Assembly: GCA_934098385.1 (NCBI GenBank)
Contig: CAKOOJ010000001.1
Coordinates: 243,642-307,641 of the forward strand
From: an uncultured Bacilli bacterium
Lineage (GTDB): Bacteria; Bacillota_I; Bacilli_A; RF39; UBA660
DNA: 64,000 nt
Direction: 5' to 3'
Shown here: positions 33,139-42,214 of the stretch, piece after piece
Layout: each line of letters starts with the position of its first letter
Numbering within the stretch: position 1 is the stretch's first letter
Translations under genes and position numbers: made by a program
Notes under the pieces: generated by a model
Databases searched by the model: none
Seen by the model: the letters and a program-made list of their open reading frames with translations, nothing else
What the model was told of the DNA's origin: nothing

Positions 33139-33789
33139 TTAAATGCCATCTATAGCATTATCATATAACCATTTAATTAATTCACTATTATCATTTGTTT
33201 CATAATATTTAATTAATCTAGTAAAATATTCTCCAATTTTATCAACTGGTATAGAAATAATACCTTGTCCGCATCTAATCATTTCTTTATTGCTAACTAA
33301 ATTAGCAACCCTCTTATTTCCATCTTGAAACATTTGACTTCTTTGTATATAACAAAATAAATTTAAACATCTTTCTAAATCGTTCTCAATATTTAAAATT
33401 TCATTTAGTTCTTTTTCATAATCACATTCACTAGGAAGTTTAGGTCTCCAATTAGTTCCTGTAATGCCTACACCTTTTTCTCTAAATTCTCCTAATGGAT
33501 TAACGTTTTGTCCTTTACATATTTCAAAATGTATTTTTTTTATAAAATCTAAATCAACTTTATCATCTATATGATTTAACACATACTCCCAAGCATCTTT
33601 AAGACCTTTTAATTTCAACATATCATCTACACTTATTTTACCAGTATTAACATTGTTCATAAATGAATATGTATCTGCAAATGTAACTGCAATTCCTTCT
33701 AAATTTGCACTTTTATATATATTATCTACAAGTTTTCTTTTTGCAAAAAATACATTATCATCTTTAGTCATATTATATTTATTTTTCAT
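33139..33789 (-). CDS. Fic/DOC-family protein with inhibitory motif and a degenerate catalytic His
   Basis: 216 residues. An N-terminal helix carries S27-A-N-L-E31-G32, which fits the (S/T)xxxE(G/N) inhibitory motif of Fic enzymes. The Fic core has QMFQDGNKR at 152-160 where AMPylating enzymes have HxFx(D/E)GN(G/K)R: the catalytic His is Gln152, while Phe, Asp, Gly, Asn and Arg remain. The G-E-F/Y-R region at 100-103 (GEFREKGVGI) is as in other Fic proteins. Classic AMP transfer is therefore doubtful; another nucleotide reaction or an inactive scaffold are alternatives. It is embedded between nusA and rnpM with short gaps, an unusual place. Confidence 0.82.
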   Translation of the reverse strand: MKNKYNMTKDDNVFFAKRKLVDNIYKSANLEGIAVTFADTYSFMNNVNTGKISVDDMLKLKGLKDAWEYVLNHIDDKVDLDFIKKIHFEICKGQNVNPLGEFREKGVGITGTNWRPKLPSECDYEKELNEILNIENDLERCLNLFCYIQRSQMFQDGNKRVANLVSNKEMIRCGQGIISIPVDKIGEYFTRLIKYYETNDNSELIKWLYDNAIDGI

Positions 33790-33825
33790 AATATCACCCC
33801 TTTAATAAATTCATTTTATAATATA

Positions 33826-34941
33826 CTATTTATTAATTTCTTCGTTTAATTCTTCCATAGTTTTAATATTAATTCTAAATTTAGTTAATTTACTAGCAAG
33901 TTTTATATTAATACCATTTTTTCCAATAGCAAGTCTTTGGTTTTCTCCCTCAGCAATAACAACTGCCTCTCTTTTTTTAGTATTATCAACTATACTAACA
34001 ATTATATCTTTTGCAGGACTTAATGCATTTTTAATATATTCTGCATCATCTTCACTATATTGTACCAAGTCTACTTTTTCTCCATTTAATTCAGCAAGTA
34101 TACTTCCAATACGGCTTCCTTTTTCTCCTATACAAGTTCCAATAGGATCTATATTAGGATTTAAACTAGAAACACTTACTTTACTTCTTACTCCTGCTTC
34201 TCTTGCAACTGCATTTAAAACCAAAACACCTTCCTTGAATTCTGGTATAAAAGTTTCAAATAATCTTTTAACAAATCCATAATGTTTTCTAGTACATTTA
34301 ATAAGTGGTCCTTTTGTAGTACTTTCTATTTTATTTATATAAACTCTAATACTACTTCCCATTTTTAATGTTTCTCCAGGTATTATTTCAGATTTTGGTA
34401 ATATTCCTCTTGCACGTCCCAAATCAACATAATAATTTTTAATATCTTCCATTTCAAGAGTTCCAACCATTATTTCATTTTCTTTATCTTCAAACTCTTT
34501 CATTATACTTTCTCTTTCAGCTTCTCTTACTTTTTGTGTTAAAACTTGTTTAGCAGTTGATGTTGCAATTCTTCCAAAATCTTGAGGAGTAACTTCTTCC
34601 TGGAAAATATCTCCAACTTTTGCATCTGGATGTTTTTCTATTATGTCTTCTAATAAAACTTGTGCATCTTCATTAATATCTGGTTCTGTAAATTTAGTAT
34701 TACCATCTTCATCAATATATTCTTCACCATCATGATATTCATCTACTACAACATAATATGTATATACCCTTATATCACCAGTTTTTCTGTCAATTTCAAC
34801 TTTTACATTTGTTTTCCCTTTAAAATTCTTTTTATATGCTGTTAAAAGTGCTTGTTCCATACCCTCAAATACAACATCTTCACTTATTTCTTTTTCTTCT
34901 GTAATATGTTTTACTGCTTTAATAAATTCTTTACCATTCAT
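33826..34941 (-). CDS. nusA: Transcription termination/antitermination factor NusA
   Basis: 371 residues: N-terminal RNA polymerase-binding domain (1-120), S1 domain (GTLEMEDIKNYYVDLGRARG), and two KH domains (GTCIGEKGSRIGSILAEL and LAIGKNGINIKLASKL). It modulates pausing, termination and antitermination. As in other Gram-positives there is no C-terminal acidic repeat. It follows rimP by 3 bases. Confidence 0.97.
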   Translation of the reverse strand: MNGKEFIKAVKHITEEKEISEDVVFEGMEQALLTAYKKNFKGKTNVKVEIDRKTGDIRVYTYYVVVDEYHDGEEYIDEDGNTKFTEPDINEDAQVLLEDIIEKHPDAKVGDIFQEEVTPQDFGRIATSTAKQVLTQKVREAERESIMKEFEDKENEIMVGTLEMEDIKNYYVDLGRARGILPKSEIIPGETLKMGSSIRVYINKIESTTKGPLIKCTRKHYGFVKRLFETFIPEFKEGVLVLNAVAREAGVRSKVSVSSLNPNIDPIGTCIGEKGSRIGSILAELNGEKVDLVQYSEDDAEYIKNALSPAKDIIVSIVDNTKKREAVVIAEGENQRLAIGKNGINIKLASKLTKFRINIKTMEELNEEINK

Positions 34942-34944
34942 AAT

Positions 34945-35196
34945 CTAACCTCTTTCCTTACTTGAAATATCTAATATATATTCTTCTTTAATTAAATCAT
35001 ACTCATCTAAAATTGGATTAATTATATTAGTAGCTTCAACAATAGTATCTAAATCTATACCATTAATTCTATCTAATACAATATTTAAAAAATTATATTT
35101 TCCTTGTTTAACATATTCTATAGAATCAACAACTAAATCTAACTTTTTAATAGGTTCACTAATAATATTCTTTATTTTTTCTAATGTTTTATCCAT
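34945..35196 (-). CDS. rimP: Ribosome maturation factor RimP, N-terminal domain only
   Basis: 83 residues from the ATG at 35196 (TTTGGAGGGAAT upstream). IISEPIKKLDLVVDSIEYV, LNIVLDR and GIDLDTIVEATNIINPILDE match the RimP N-terminal alpha/beta domain. The family normally has about 150 residues, but this frame stops at LDISSKERG, exactly where ISSPGLDRPL would introduce the C-terminal SH3-like domain. No continuation is seen in other frames before nusA. It is the first gene of the nusA-infB operon, its usual place. Whether the single domain still supports 30S maturation is unknown. Confidence 0.8.
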   Translation of the reverse strand: MDKTLEKIKNIISEPIKKLDLVVDSIEYVKQGKYNFLNIVLDRINGIDLDTIVEATNIINPILDEYDLIKEEYILDISSKERG

Positions 35197-35210
35197 ATTC
35201 CCTCCAAACA

Positions 35211-35239
35211 TTAATAAAAGTGGGATATTCTGCCCACTT
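35211..35239 (-). promoter_or_regulatory. Attenuator-like hairpin in the rimP-nusA-infB leader
   Basis: AAGTGGG (35239-35233) pairs with CCCACTT (35224-35218) around an 8-base loop, and TTATTAA follows. It lies between the promoter and the rimP ribosome site and looks like an intrinsic terminator inside the leader. It may serve for NusA autoregulation. Confidence 0.6.
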
Positions 35240-35254
35240 AAATCTGTCAAATGT

Positions 35255-35284
35255 ATTATATCACTATTGTTTTTGTTTTGTAAA
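35255..35284 (-). promoter_or_regulatory. Promoter of the rimP-nusA-fic-rnpM-infB operon
   Basis: -35 TTTACA (35284-35279), 18-base spacer, -10 TATAAT (35260-35255), about 60 bases before rimP. Confidence 0.65.
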
Positions 35285-35304
35285 GTTTTTTTCCATATTA
35301 ATAT

Positions 35305-35338
35305 AAAAAGACTTTTAGAACTATTTTATTCTAAAAAT
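35305..35338 (-). terminator. Terminator after nrnA
   Basis: TTTTAGAA (35336-35329) pairs with TTCTAAAA (35320-35313), followed by GTCTTTTT. Confidence 0.75.
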
Positions 35339-36301
35339 CTATTTTAAACTATTTTTATATTGAGCCGTACGTTCATCTAAATCTTTAAATAACATATCAA
35401 CTTCGTTTTCTTCTTTAATTCTAGCACCACTAGCAAATATATGTCCACCACCATTATATTTCTGAGCAACATCATTTATTATAGGTCCTCTACTTCTAAT
35501 ATTAATTTTATGAATTTCATTTTTTTCATCAAAACTAGAAAATGCCCAACAATACAATTCTTTTATATAATTAAAATTATTAATCATGTTACTAGCAGAA
35601 GAAGAATCAACTCCAAACTCATCTATTATTTTTTTATTCAATTTTATATAACCAAAATTATTCTCTGTAATAATCATATTAAGCGCTATATAAGACTGAA
35701 ATTTAACTTCATTAATCGGTCTAATATATAATAAATCATAAAGTTTACTAATTTCTAAATTAAAATCCTCAATTAATCTTGTAACAAGTTTAAATGTTTT
35801 AGGAGTAGTATAACTAAGCAAAAACCTATCACTATCTGTAACTATACCTAAAAACAAATTTTCTGCAATATGCCTATTTATTTTTAATTTACTAGAATAA
35901 ATCATTTCTGTTATCAATTCACAAGTACTACTAGCATGTTCATTAACAAATTCTAATTGTGCAATATCTTCCACATTTGGATGATGATCAATTCTAATAA
36001 CATAATTATAATTACTATAATTAATACCATCTATTCTAGAAATATTTGGAACATCTAATACAATCAATAAAGGATTATCAAGTTTATTATCATCTATTCT
36101 ATCCAACTCACCAAAATACTTAAATTTAGAAACACTATTTCCTACAGCGAATACATTTTTTTTAGGATAAGTTAATTTTATAATATCTCTTAAAGCTATT
36201 TCACTAGCTAAAGCATCAGGATCAGGACCTATATGCCTTGCAATAACAATATTATCATATTCTTTTATTTTTTTTATTATTTGTTTAACGACATTATTCA
36301 T
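35339..36301 (-). CDS. nrnA: DHH-family oligoribonuclease/phosphatase NrnA
   Basis: About 320 residues. N-terminal DHH domain with VIARHIGPDPDALASEIALR, VLDVPN and RIDHHPN (the DHH motif), a further metal Asp region GIVTDSDRF, and the C-terminal DHHA1 domain ending GGGHIFASGARI. The enzyme degrades nanoRNA and dephosphorylates 3'-phosphoadenosine 5'-phosphate. The ATG at 36301 is preceded by AGGTGA; it follows ackA by 6 bases in one operon. Confidence 0.9.
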   Translation of the reverse strand: MNNVVKQIIKKIKEYDNIVIARHIGPDPDALASEIALRDIIKLTYPKKNVFAVGNSVSKFKYFGELDRIDDNKLDNPLLIVLDVPNISRIDGINYSNYNYVIRIDHHPNVEDIAQLEFVNEHASSTCELITEMIYSSKLKINRHIAENLFLGIVTDSDRFLLSYTTPKTFKLVTRLIEDFNLEISKLYDLLYIRPINEVKFQSYIALNMIITENNFGYIKLNKKIIDEFGVDSSSASNMINNFNYIKELYCWAFSSFDEKNEIHKINIRSRGPIINDVAQKYNGGGHIFASGARIKEENEVDMLFKDLDERTAQYKNSLK

Positions 36302-36307
36302 GTTCAC

Positions 36308-37504
36308 CTATTTTATTAATTCATAAGTATCTGTAGCAATCATTAACTCTTCATTAGTAGGAACAACATACACTGGAACCTTAGAATCATCAGTGCTAAT
36401 TATACCTTCATGAACATCTTTAAAACCTGCAATAGTATTATTAACACTATCATCTAATTTAATTCCAAGACATGCTAATCTATTCATTACATCACGTCTA
36501 AATCCTATAGCATTTTCTCCTAAACCAGCTGTAAATACTAAAGCATCAACATTACCACAAAGTTCAACATAGTACTCTGCTATATAATTTGCAATTCTAT
36601 TAACATACATCTCATTTGATAAAACTGCAAGTTCATTTCCTTCTTCTATAGCACTTTCAATATCTCTATGATCACTACTAACACCGCTTATTCCTAGCAA
36701 TCCACTTTGTTTATTTAAAACATTGTCTACTTCTTTTAAATTCATTCCAGATTCATTAACAACATATGGAATTAAAGAATAATCAATATCTCCAGAACGT
36801 GTTCCCATCATAATACCTGCATTCGGAGTAAATCCCATAGTAGTATCAAAACTTTTTCCATCTTTAACAGCACATAAAGAGCCACCAGAACCAACATGAC
36901 AAATAATTAAATTAACATTATCTTTACCAAGTTTTTCCTTCATTGTTCTAGTTATAAATTTATGACTAGTTCCATGAAAACCATACTTACGAACTTTATA
37001 ATCTGTATACCAACTATAAGGAACACTATATAAATATTGTTCTTTCTTCATAGTTTGATGAAATGCTGTATCAAACACACCTACATTTGGTGTATTTGGT
37101 AACGCTTCCATAAATGCTTTAACACCAATTAAATTTGCTGGATTATGAAGTGGCGCTAATGGTATTAAATCAGTAACAGTATTAATTACTTGATCATCAA
37201 TTACTACTGAATCAGTATATTTTTCTCCACCATGAACCAATCTATGCCCTATACCATCAAGTTCATCTAATGAAGAAATTACATTATTATCTATTAATTC
37301 ATGAACTAATATTTTAACAGCATCATCATGATTCTTTACACTAACAACTTTCTTTGTTTTTTCTCCATTAATTTTAATAGAATAAAAACTATCTTCTAAT
37401 CCTATTTTTTCAAAATATCCCCCCATTAATTCTTTTCCTTCAGGCATTAGAAATAAAGTAAACTTTAAAGAACTACTACCTGCATTTACACTTAATATTT
37501 TCAT
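36308..37504 (-). CDS. ackA: Acetate kinase
   Basis: 398 residues from the ATG at 37504 (GGGTGATTT site). LSVNAGSSSLKFTLF, HRLVHGGEKY, DTAFHQTM, MGFTPNAGIMMGTRSGDID and TAGLGENA are acetate kinase signatures. It makes ATP from acetyl phosphate, suggesting fermentative acetate production. pta is not in the window. Confidence 0.97.
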   Translation of the reverse strand: MKILSVNAGSSSLKFTLFLMPEGKELMGGYFEKIGLEDSFYSIKINGEKTKKVVSVKNHDDAVKILVHELIDNNVISSLDELDGIGHRLVHGGEKYTDSVVIDDQVINTVTDLIPLAPLHNPANLIGVKAFMEALPNTPNVGVFDTAFHQTMKKEQYLYSVPYSWYTDYKVRKYGFHGTSHKFITRTMKEKLGKDNVNLIICHVGSGGSLCAVKDGKSFDTTMGFTPNAGIMMGTRSGDIDYSLIPYVVNESGMNLKEVDNVLNKQSGLLGISGVSSDHRDIESAIEEGNELAVLSNEMYVNRIANYIAEYYVELCGNVDALVFTAGLGENAIGFRRDVMNRLACLGIKLDDSVNNTIAGFKDVHEGIISTDDSKVPVYVVPTNEELMIATDTYELIK

Positions 37505-37526
37505 ATAAATCACCCTTCTATTCGTT

Positions 37527-37555
37527 ATTATACCTTATATAACAAAAAAAAACAA
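37527..37555 (-). promoter_or_regulatory. Promoter of ackA-nrnA
   Basis: -35 TTGTTT (37555-37550), 17-base spacer, -10 TATAAT (37532-37527). Confidence 0.65.
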
Positions 37556-37568
37556 TTAAAATACGTTG

Positions 37569-37596
37569 AAAAAAAAATACGTTTTCAAACGTATTT
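37569..37596 (-). terminator. Terminator of the amidase operon
   Basis: AAATACGTTT (37596-37587) pairs with AAACGTATTT (37584-37575), followed by more Ts. The stem covers the last codons of the 28-residue frame at 37585. Confidence 0.78.
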
Positions 37597-37671
37597 ATGT
37601 ACCTTAAAACTTCTATAATTTGCTACATCTATTTCATTAATCAATTGTCCTATCAAAAAGTCAATTCTCAT
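37585..37671 (-). CDS. Small open reading frame, 28 residues, end of the amidase operon
   Basis: ATG at 37671 after AAAGAGGGGATATTC, stop TGA at 37585. The peptide starts MRIDFLIGQLINEIDVANYR and ends SFKVHKYV; it is not hydrophobic. It lies 67 bases after the amidase gene and its stop is inside the terminator stem, so it would be the last cistron of that transcript. The good ribosome site is the main evidence. Not recognised. Confidence 0.45.
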   Translation of the reverse strand: MRIDFLIGQLINEIDVANYRSFKVHKYV

Positions 37672-37738
37672 GAATATCCCCTCTTTCAAATATATTCTAA
37701 CAAAATAAGATATAATTTAGAAGAGTTTCGACAAAACC

Positions 37739-39448
37739 TTATTTTATTTGCCAATATTCGAGTATTGTATCAGCAATTTTATAACCAATCTTCTCTTTAT
37801 TTTCCATAATCCATTTAGCATCATTTAAATAATCATGATGAGCAACTTCTACAAGGATACCACATGGAGTATAAGATGGATTAACCTCTGCTAAAGAACC
37901 ATTAGCATATTTAACCCCTCTATTAGCAAGTTCATCTTCTTTATTATAATATATATCAAATAAATTATGTTGTATATTTGAAGCTAAACTATACATTTTA
38001 GCATTTTCATTATGTACCCAAGTTTCTATACCATAAGATTTGTGATCTTCACTAGCATTAGAATGTATTGCTAAATGCAAATCGACTCCTAAATACGTAC
38101 TATCTTGAGTCCATCTATTTATATCCCCAAATTCATTTCTATAGGTTTTAATTCCAAAACTTTTTAATCTCTTCTCAATATAATTTGTTAAATCATTCAT
38201 CTCTTTTTTCTCATTAGTATAACCTACTTCAGATACACCCAAATTATTATTTTGATTAGATGCACTTAAATAAACTTTGTAATTATTCTTAGTGCCTACT
38301 TTAAAATTAAATTCACTAATACTAGAATTATTCTTCTTATCTTCAGCAGCAATAGCTTTTATAGTCATATTTCTATCAATTACTATTTCTTTGTCATACT
38401 TAATACTCTTATCACTAGGATCACTACCATCCATAGTATAATATATAGTAGCACCTTTATCAGGACTTAATAATTTAACCTTACTACCACTTTTTATATT
38501 ATCAGTTTTATAATTAGTATAAACAGGTTTTAAAGTAACTTTAGAATTAATTGTAAAATTAATTTCACTTGTTTTAGAATAATCTACATAATCATAATAA
38601 GATGCAATAATTTTAACTTTATAACTTGCACTTTTATCAAATAAATTGTTAGATAATATAACAGACTTATCTTTAATTTCTTTTCTTCTAATTAACTTTG
38701 TATCTCTATATAATTCAAGTTCATAATTACTAGCATTATCTCCACCTTGAAAAGTTATAGGAACGTCATCATAATTCATCATATCTCCATTACTAGGTGT
38801 TACAAAAACTATATCACTTATTGGACTCATCAAATTATATATCTTTAAACTAGATATAACTACATTATCTTCAACAATATCTAAAACATAATAACAAGAT
38901 TCATCTTTAAATAATTCATTTTTAAGAACATATGATTCTTTATTTATATCTACACTATCTTGTAATACATCATTTTTACTAATATTTAATTTATACTTTT
39001 TCTTTTTATAATCACCAATAAAATCTATTATATAATCATTATTATTATCCATAGCAACTAAATTAGTATCACTAAAATCTAGTTCATCCCACACAAAATT
39101 ATATGGTTCTTTTATACTTTTTTTATTACCAGCATTATCTACAGCAATAACAACTATTTTATATTTTTCACCATAGTTCAATTTATTAAACATAATAGTC
39201 ATACTATTATCTTTAGTTTTTTTATTATAAATAATATCACTATCATTATTATAAACTATTACATCATAATGATCAGCAGTTTTTACTTTAGAATAATATA
39301 TATAATAATTAAGTCCTACATTAGAAACATTTTTAAACTTAAAACTATTAAGTAAATTACCACTATTAGATATAAAATAAGCAATAAAAAATGTTGCAAC
39401 TACAAAAAATATTAAAAAAGTCATTATTGTTACAATTATTTTTTTCAC
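37739..39448 (-). CDS. N-acetylmuramoyl-L-alanine amidase (Amidase_3) with beta-sandwich repeats
   Basis: 569 residues. A signal anchor (IIVTIMTFLIFFVVATFFIAYF) is followed by fibronectin type III-like strands, a chitobiase-type CHB_HEX domain (KGATIYYTMDGSDPSDKSI) and a C-terminal Amidase_3 domain (about 390-569). Its zinc and catalytic region shows HLAIHSNAS and GILVEVAHHD. The first zinc His of the usual DPGHGG motif is not seen; the corresponding start is VYLSASNQNNNLG, a variant also seen in other amidases of this group. It should act on peptidoglycan outside the cell. Follows the DUF3006 gene by 16 bases. Confidence 0.82.
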   Translation of the reverse strand: MKKIIVTIMTFLIFFVVATFFIAYFISNSGNLLNSFKFKNVSNVGLNYYIYYSKVKTADHYDVIVYNNDSDIIYNKKTKDNSMTIMFNKLNYGEKYKIVVIAVDNAGNKKSIKEPYNFVWDELDFSDTNLVAMDNNNDYIIDFIGDYKKKKYKLNISKNDVLQDSVDINKESYVLKNELFKDESCYYVLDIVEDNVVISSLKIYNLMSPISDIVFVTPSNGDMMNYDDVPITFQGGDNASNYELELYRDTKLIRRKEIKDKSVILSNNLFDKSASYKVKIIASYYDYVDYSKTSEINFTINSKVTLKPVYTNYKTDNIKSGSKVKLLSPDKGATIYYTMDGSDPSDKSIKYDKEIVIDRNMTIKAIAAEDKKNNSSISEFNFKVGTKNNYKVYLSASNQNNNLGVSEVGYTNEKKEMNDLTNYIEKRLKSFGIKTYRNEFGDINRWTQDSTYLGVDLHLAIHSNASEDHKSYGIETWVHNENAKMYSLASNIQHNLFDIYYNKEDELANRGVKYANGSLAEVNPSYTPCGILVEVAHHDYLNDAKWIMENKEKIGYKIADTILEYWQIK

Positions 39449-39464
39449 ACTACCAACTCCATCT

Positions 39465-39677
39465 TTATTTTAATAACGAATCAAATTTATTTCTTATTCT
39501 TTCTTTAACTATATTAGTTTCCATATTATCTATTATATATATACCATTTACTTTATTAACAATATCACCTTCACTTATATTTTTAGGTAAAATATCTTTT
39601 TTTTCATATATTATTTCTAAAGTATCTCTATTTTCTAACTTCACAATATCATCAGTTATACTTTCTATCGTAAACAT
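39465..39677 (-). CDS. DUF3006 protein
   Basis: 70 residues from the ATG at 39677 (GGGTGATGTT upstream). The pattern FTIESITDDIVKLENRDTLE and LPKNISEGDIVN is that of DUF3006, small beta-rich proteins that usually follow secreted ComEC-like metallo-beta-lactamases, as here. Function unknown. Confidence 0.8.
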   Translation of the reverse strand: MFTIESITDDIVKLENRDTLEIIYEKKDILPKNISEGDIVNKVNGIYIIDNMETNIVKERIRNKFDSLLK

Positions 39678-39681
39678 AACA

Positions 39682-40593
39682 TCACCCATCTAAATCTGTA
39701 TTTAAAAATTTATACTTTATATTATTTCCATCACTTATAAAGTTAATTGTACCATCTATATCAGTTCTAAATACTTTTATATTTTTCTCACTTAATCTAT
39801 CTAATATTACTTGTCTTGGATGTTCATATATATTATTTTTACCTACCTCTATAACAGCATACTTAGGATTTACCTTATTTATAAAATCACTAGAGGTACT
39901 ATATTCTGACCCATGATGCCCTATCTTAATAACATCACAAGCAATATCTTTATCTAATAATTTTTTTTCAACACTTTTACTTGCATCTCCCATAAATAAG
40001 AAACAATTATTATGATACAATAACTTTAAAACAATAGAAGAATCATTCAATTTTTTTTGATTTTTCCCTACACTTAAAACAGTAAACTCCATATTCCCAT
40101 AATTATATTTATCATCTATATTTGGTACAGTAATTTTATATTCTTTCTTCTCAATTGTATCTAGAACACTCTCAAAACTTTTAGAAGTACTAATAACATT
40201 AGGCATTAAAATATTATCTATATTAAAAGCATTAATAACATCATCCATTCCACCTATATGATCTTCATGAGGATGAGTTAAAACAATCATATTTAATTCA
40301 GAAATTTTAAATTCATTTTTTAAATAATCTACTATTTTAGCCCCATCCGCATTATTCCCAGCATCAATTAAAATATTATTAGTTCCATCAGTTATAAACA
40401 TCGAATCAGCTTGACCAACATCTAAAAAATATACAGATACTTCTGATTTATTAGAAGAACTAACCTTTTTAACATCAGAAGTATTCTTTGTTATATTACC
40501 ATTAAATATATTTTTATATCCATACAAAATAATTATTAACATGATTAAAACAATTATTACTAAATTAAAAAATCTATTTATTTTCTTATTCAT
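39682..40593 (-). CDS. ComEC-like secreted metallo-beta-lactamase fold hydrolase
   Basis: 303 residues from the ATG at 40593. An N-terminal membrane helix anchors an extracellular MBL domain: SVYFLDVGQADSMFI, LTHPHEDHIGGMDDV (HxHxDH), LFMGDAS and IKIGHHGSEYSTS. It resembles the C-terminal nuclease domain of ComEC without the channel part, and may hydrolyse external DNA or another phosphodiester. First gene of an operon with DUF3006 and the amidase. Confidence 0.85.
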   Translation of the reverse strand: MNKKINRFFNLVIIVLIMLIIILYGYKNIFNGNITKNTSDVKKVSSSNKSEVSVYFLDVGQADSMFITDGTNNILIDAGNNADGAKIVDYLKNEFKISELNMIVLTHPHEDHIGGMDDVINAFNIDNILMPNVISTSKSFESVLDTIEKKEYKITVPNIDDKYNYGNMEFTVLSVGKNQKKLNDSSIVLKLLYHNNCFLFMGDASKSVEKKLLDKDIACDVIKIGHHGSEYSTSSDFINKVNPKYAVIEVGKNNIYEHPRQVILDRLSEKNIKVFRTDIDGTINFISDGNNIKYKFLNTDLDG

Positions 40594-40667
40594 ATATACT
40601 ACCCTATAAAAGTATATCACATTTTTTATTATGTTCCCAAGATTTATTTATAAATATTTCGAATAAA

Positions 40668-40699
40668 AATAAAAGAAAACCTAAAAAGTTAAGTTTTCT
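40668..40699 (-). terminator. Terminator after the ABC importer operon
   Basis: AGAAAAC (40699-40693) pairs with GTTTTCT (40680-40674), followed by TTTATTTTT. Confidence 0.72.
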
Positions 40700-41474
40700 A
40701 CATATGTCTCAACGCATGTTTCTCTAAAGTATTTATTATTAAATATAACAAATATGAAAGTATTAATAAAAGTGTTATACCAGTCATTACTAAATTTAAA
40801 TTAAATACTTGTGTACCATAAAGTATTAGATATCCTATACCAGCTTGACTAGATAAAAACTCCCCCATTATAACACCTATTAACGACATGGATATATTTA
40901 ACTTCAACGTAGAAAATATATTTTCCATACATTCAGGTATAACTAAATTAAATATTATCTGTCTTTCACTAGCACCAAAAGTCTTAATAAGTCTTACTTT
41001 ATATTCATCAGTATTAATAAATCCATTATAGAACCCAACTATTGAAACAATTAAATTTATTAAAAGTGCCATGACTATTATAGATTTATTATTAGCACCT
41101 ATCCAAATAATTAAAAGTGGTCCTAAAGCAACTTTAGGTAAACTATTGAGTAACGTTAAATACGGATCAAATATTTTTTTTATATAATTAAATCTATAAA
41201 ATATAATCGCAATTATAAAACCTATAACACTACCTAAAATAAATGAAATAAACAATTCTAAAAGAGTAACATATATATTATTAAATAAATTATTATTTTT
41301 ATATAATTCTATTAAAGTTACAAATATTTTTGATGGACTAGAAAATATAAAACTATTAATTATATTAAATCTACTGAAAAATTCCCATAATATTATGAAA
41401 GATAAACCTAAACATATTTGTATTATTCTTATATTTCTTTTTTCTCTTTTTATTCTTTTTAAAACATCGTTCAT
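40698..41474 (-). CDS. ABC transporter permease, NitT/TauT/ThiX type
   Basis: 258 residues, six membrane helices. The EAA-type loop FGASERQIIFNLVIPECMENIFSTLKL is clear. It forms the membrane channel with the ATPase next upstream (4-base overlap). Family members import nitrate, sulfonates or thiamine precursors. Confidence 0.88.
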   Translation of the reverse strand: MNDVLKRIKREKRNIRIIQICLGLSFIILWEFFSRFNIINSFIFSSPSKIFVTLIELYKNNNLFNNIYVTLLELFISFILGSVIGFIIAIIFYRFNYIKKIFDPYLTLLNSLPKVALGPLLIIWIGANNKSIIVMALLINLIVSIVGFYNGFINTDEYKVRLIKTFGASERQIIFNLVIPECMENIFSTLKLNISMSLIGVIMGEFLSSQAGIGYLILYGTQVFNLNLVMTGITLLLILSYLLYLIINTLEKHALRHM

Positions 41475-42214
41475 TTATCTATCTCCTTCCACAAAATATC
41501 ATAGTAGTAATAAAATTTTTCATCACTTCTATTTTTTGAAGGAGTTTTTTTATTTAATAAGTTTATTTCATGTATATTCTTTATAGTACCTGGTCTTTTC
41601 GTCATAACGGCGACCCTATCACATAAACTAATACATTCTGCTATATCATGACTTATAATTATTGTTGTTATATTCATTTCTTTTATAATCTTATAAACGT
41701 CATCACTTATATCTAATCTAGTAATTAAATCTAATTTTGAAAATGGTTCATCAAGTAATAATATATCTGGTTTTATAGCCAGTGTCCTAATTAATGCTAC
41801 CCTCTGTTTCATACCGCCAGATAAACTATTAGGATACTTATACATAAAATCTTTTAAACCATAGTTTTCTAATAATCTTTTTGTATATTCTATATTTTCT
41901 TTTGTTTTTATACCTTTTATTTTTAAACCTAATGTTGCATTATCCAAAATGTTTAACCAAGGAAATAAAGCGTCATTCTGTAGCATATATCCAACAACGT
42001 AATCTTTCTTTTTAGATATTATTTCTCCACTACTACATTTATCTAATTTTGCAAGTATTGAAAGTAAGGTACTTTTACCACATCCACTATTCCCTATTAT
42101 TCCAAGTATCTCTCCATTTTTAACACTAATATTTACATCTTTTAAGGCTTCAACACACCCTAATTTAGTATAATATGTTTTTGACAAGTTTTTAATGCCA
42201 ATTACATTATTCAT
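41471..42214 (-). CDS. ABC transporter ATP-binding protein, NitT/TauT type
   Basis: 247 residues. Walker A GNSGCGKST, Q-loop LQNDALFPWLN, signature LSGGMKQRVAL, Walker B DILLLDEPFSKLD and switch IISHDIAE. It energises the permease next to it. It overlaps both neighbours. Confidence 0.93.
   Translation of the reverse strand: MNNVIGIKNLSKTYYTKLGCVEALKDVNISVKNGEILGIIGNSGCGKSTLLSILAKLDKCSSGEIISKKKDYVVGYMLQNDALFPWLNILDNATLGLKIKGIKTKENIEYTKRLLENYGLKDFMYKYPNSLSGGMKQRVALIRTLAIKPDILLLDEPFSKLDLITRLDISDDVYKIIKEMNITTIIISHDIAECISLCDRVAVMTKRPGTIKNIHEINLLNKKTPSKNRSDEKFYYYYDILWKEIDK

Noticed and set aside
37597..37809. Plus-strand frame of 70 codons
   Set aside because: It overlaps the amidase end and the terminator, has no ribosome site and has no protein-like features.
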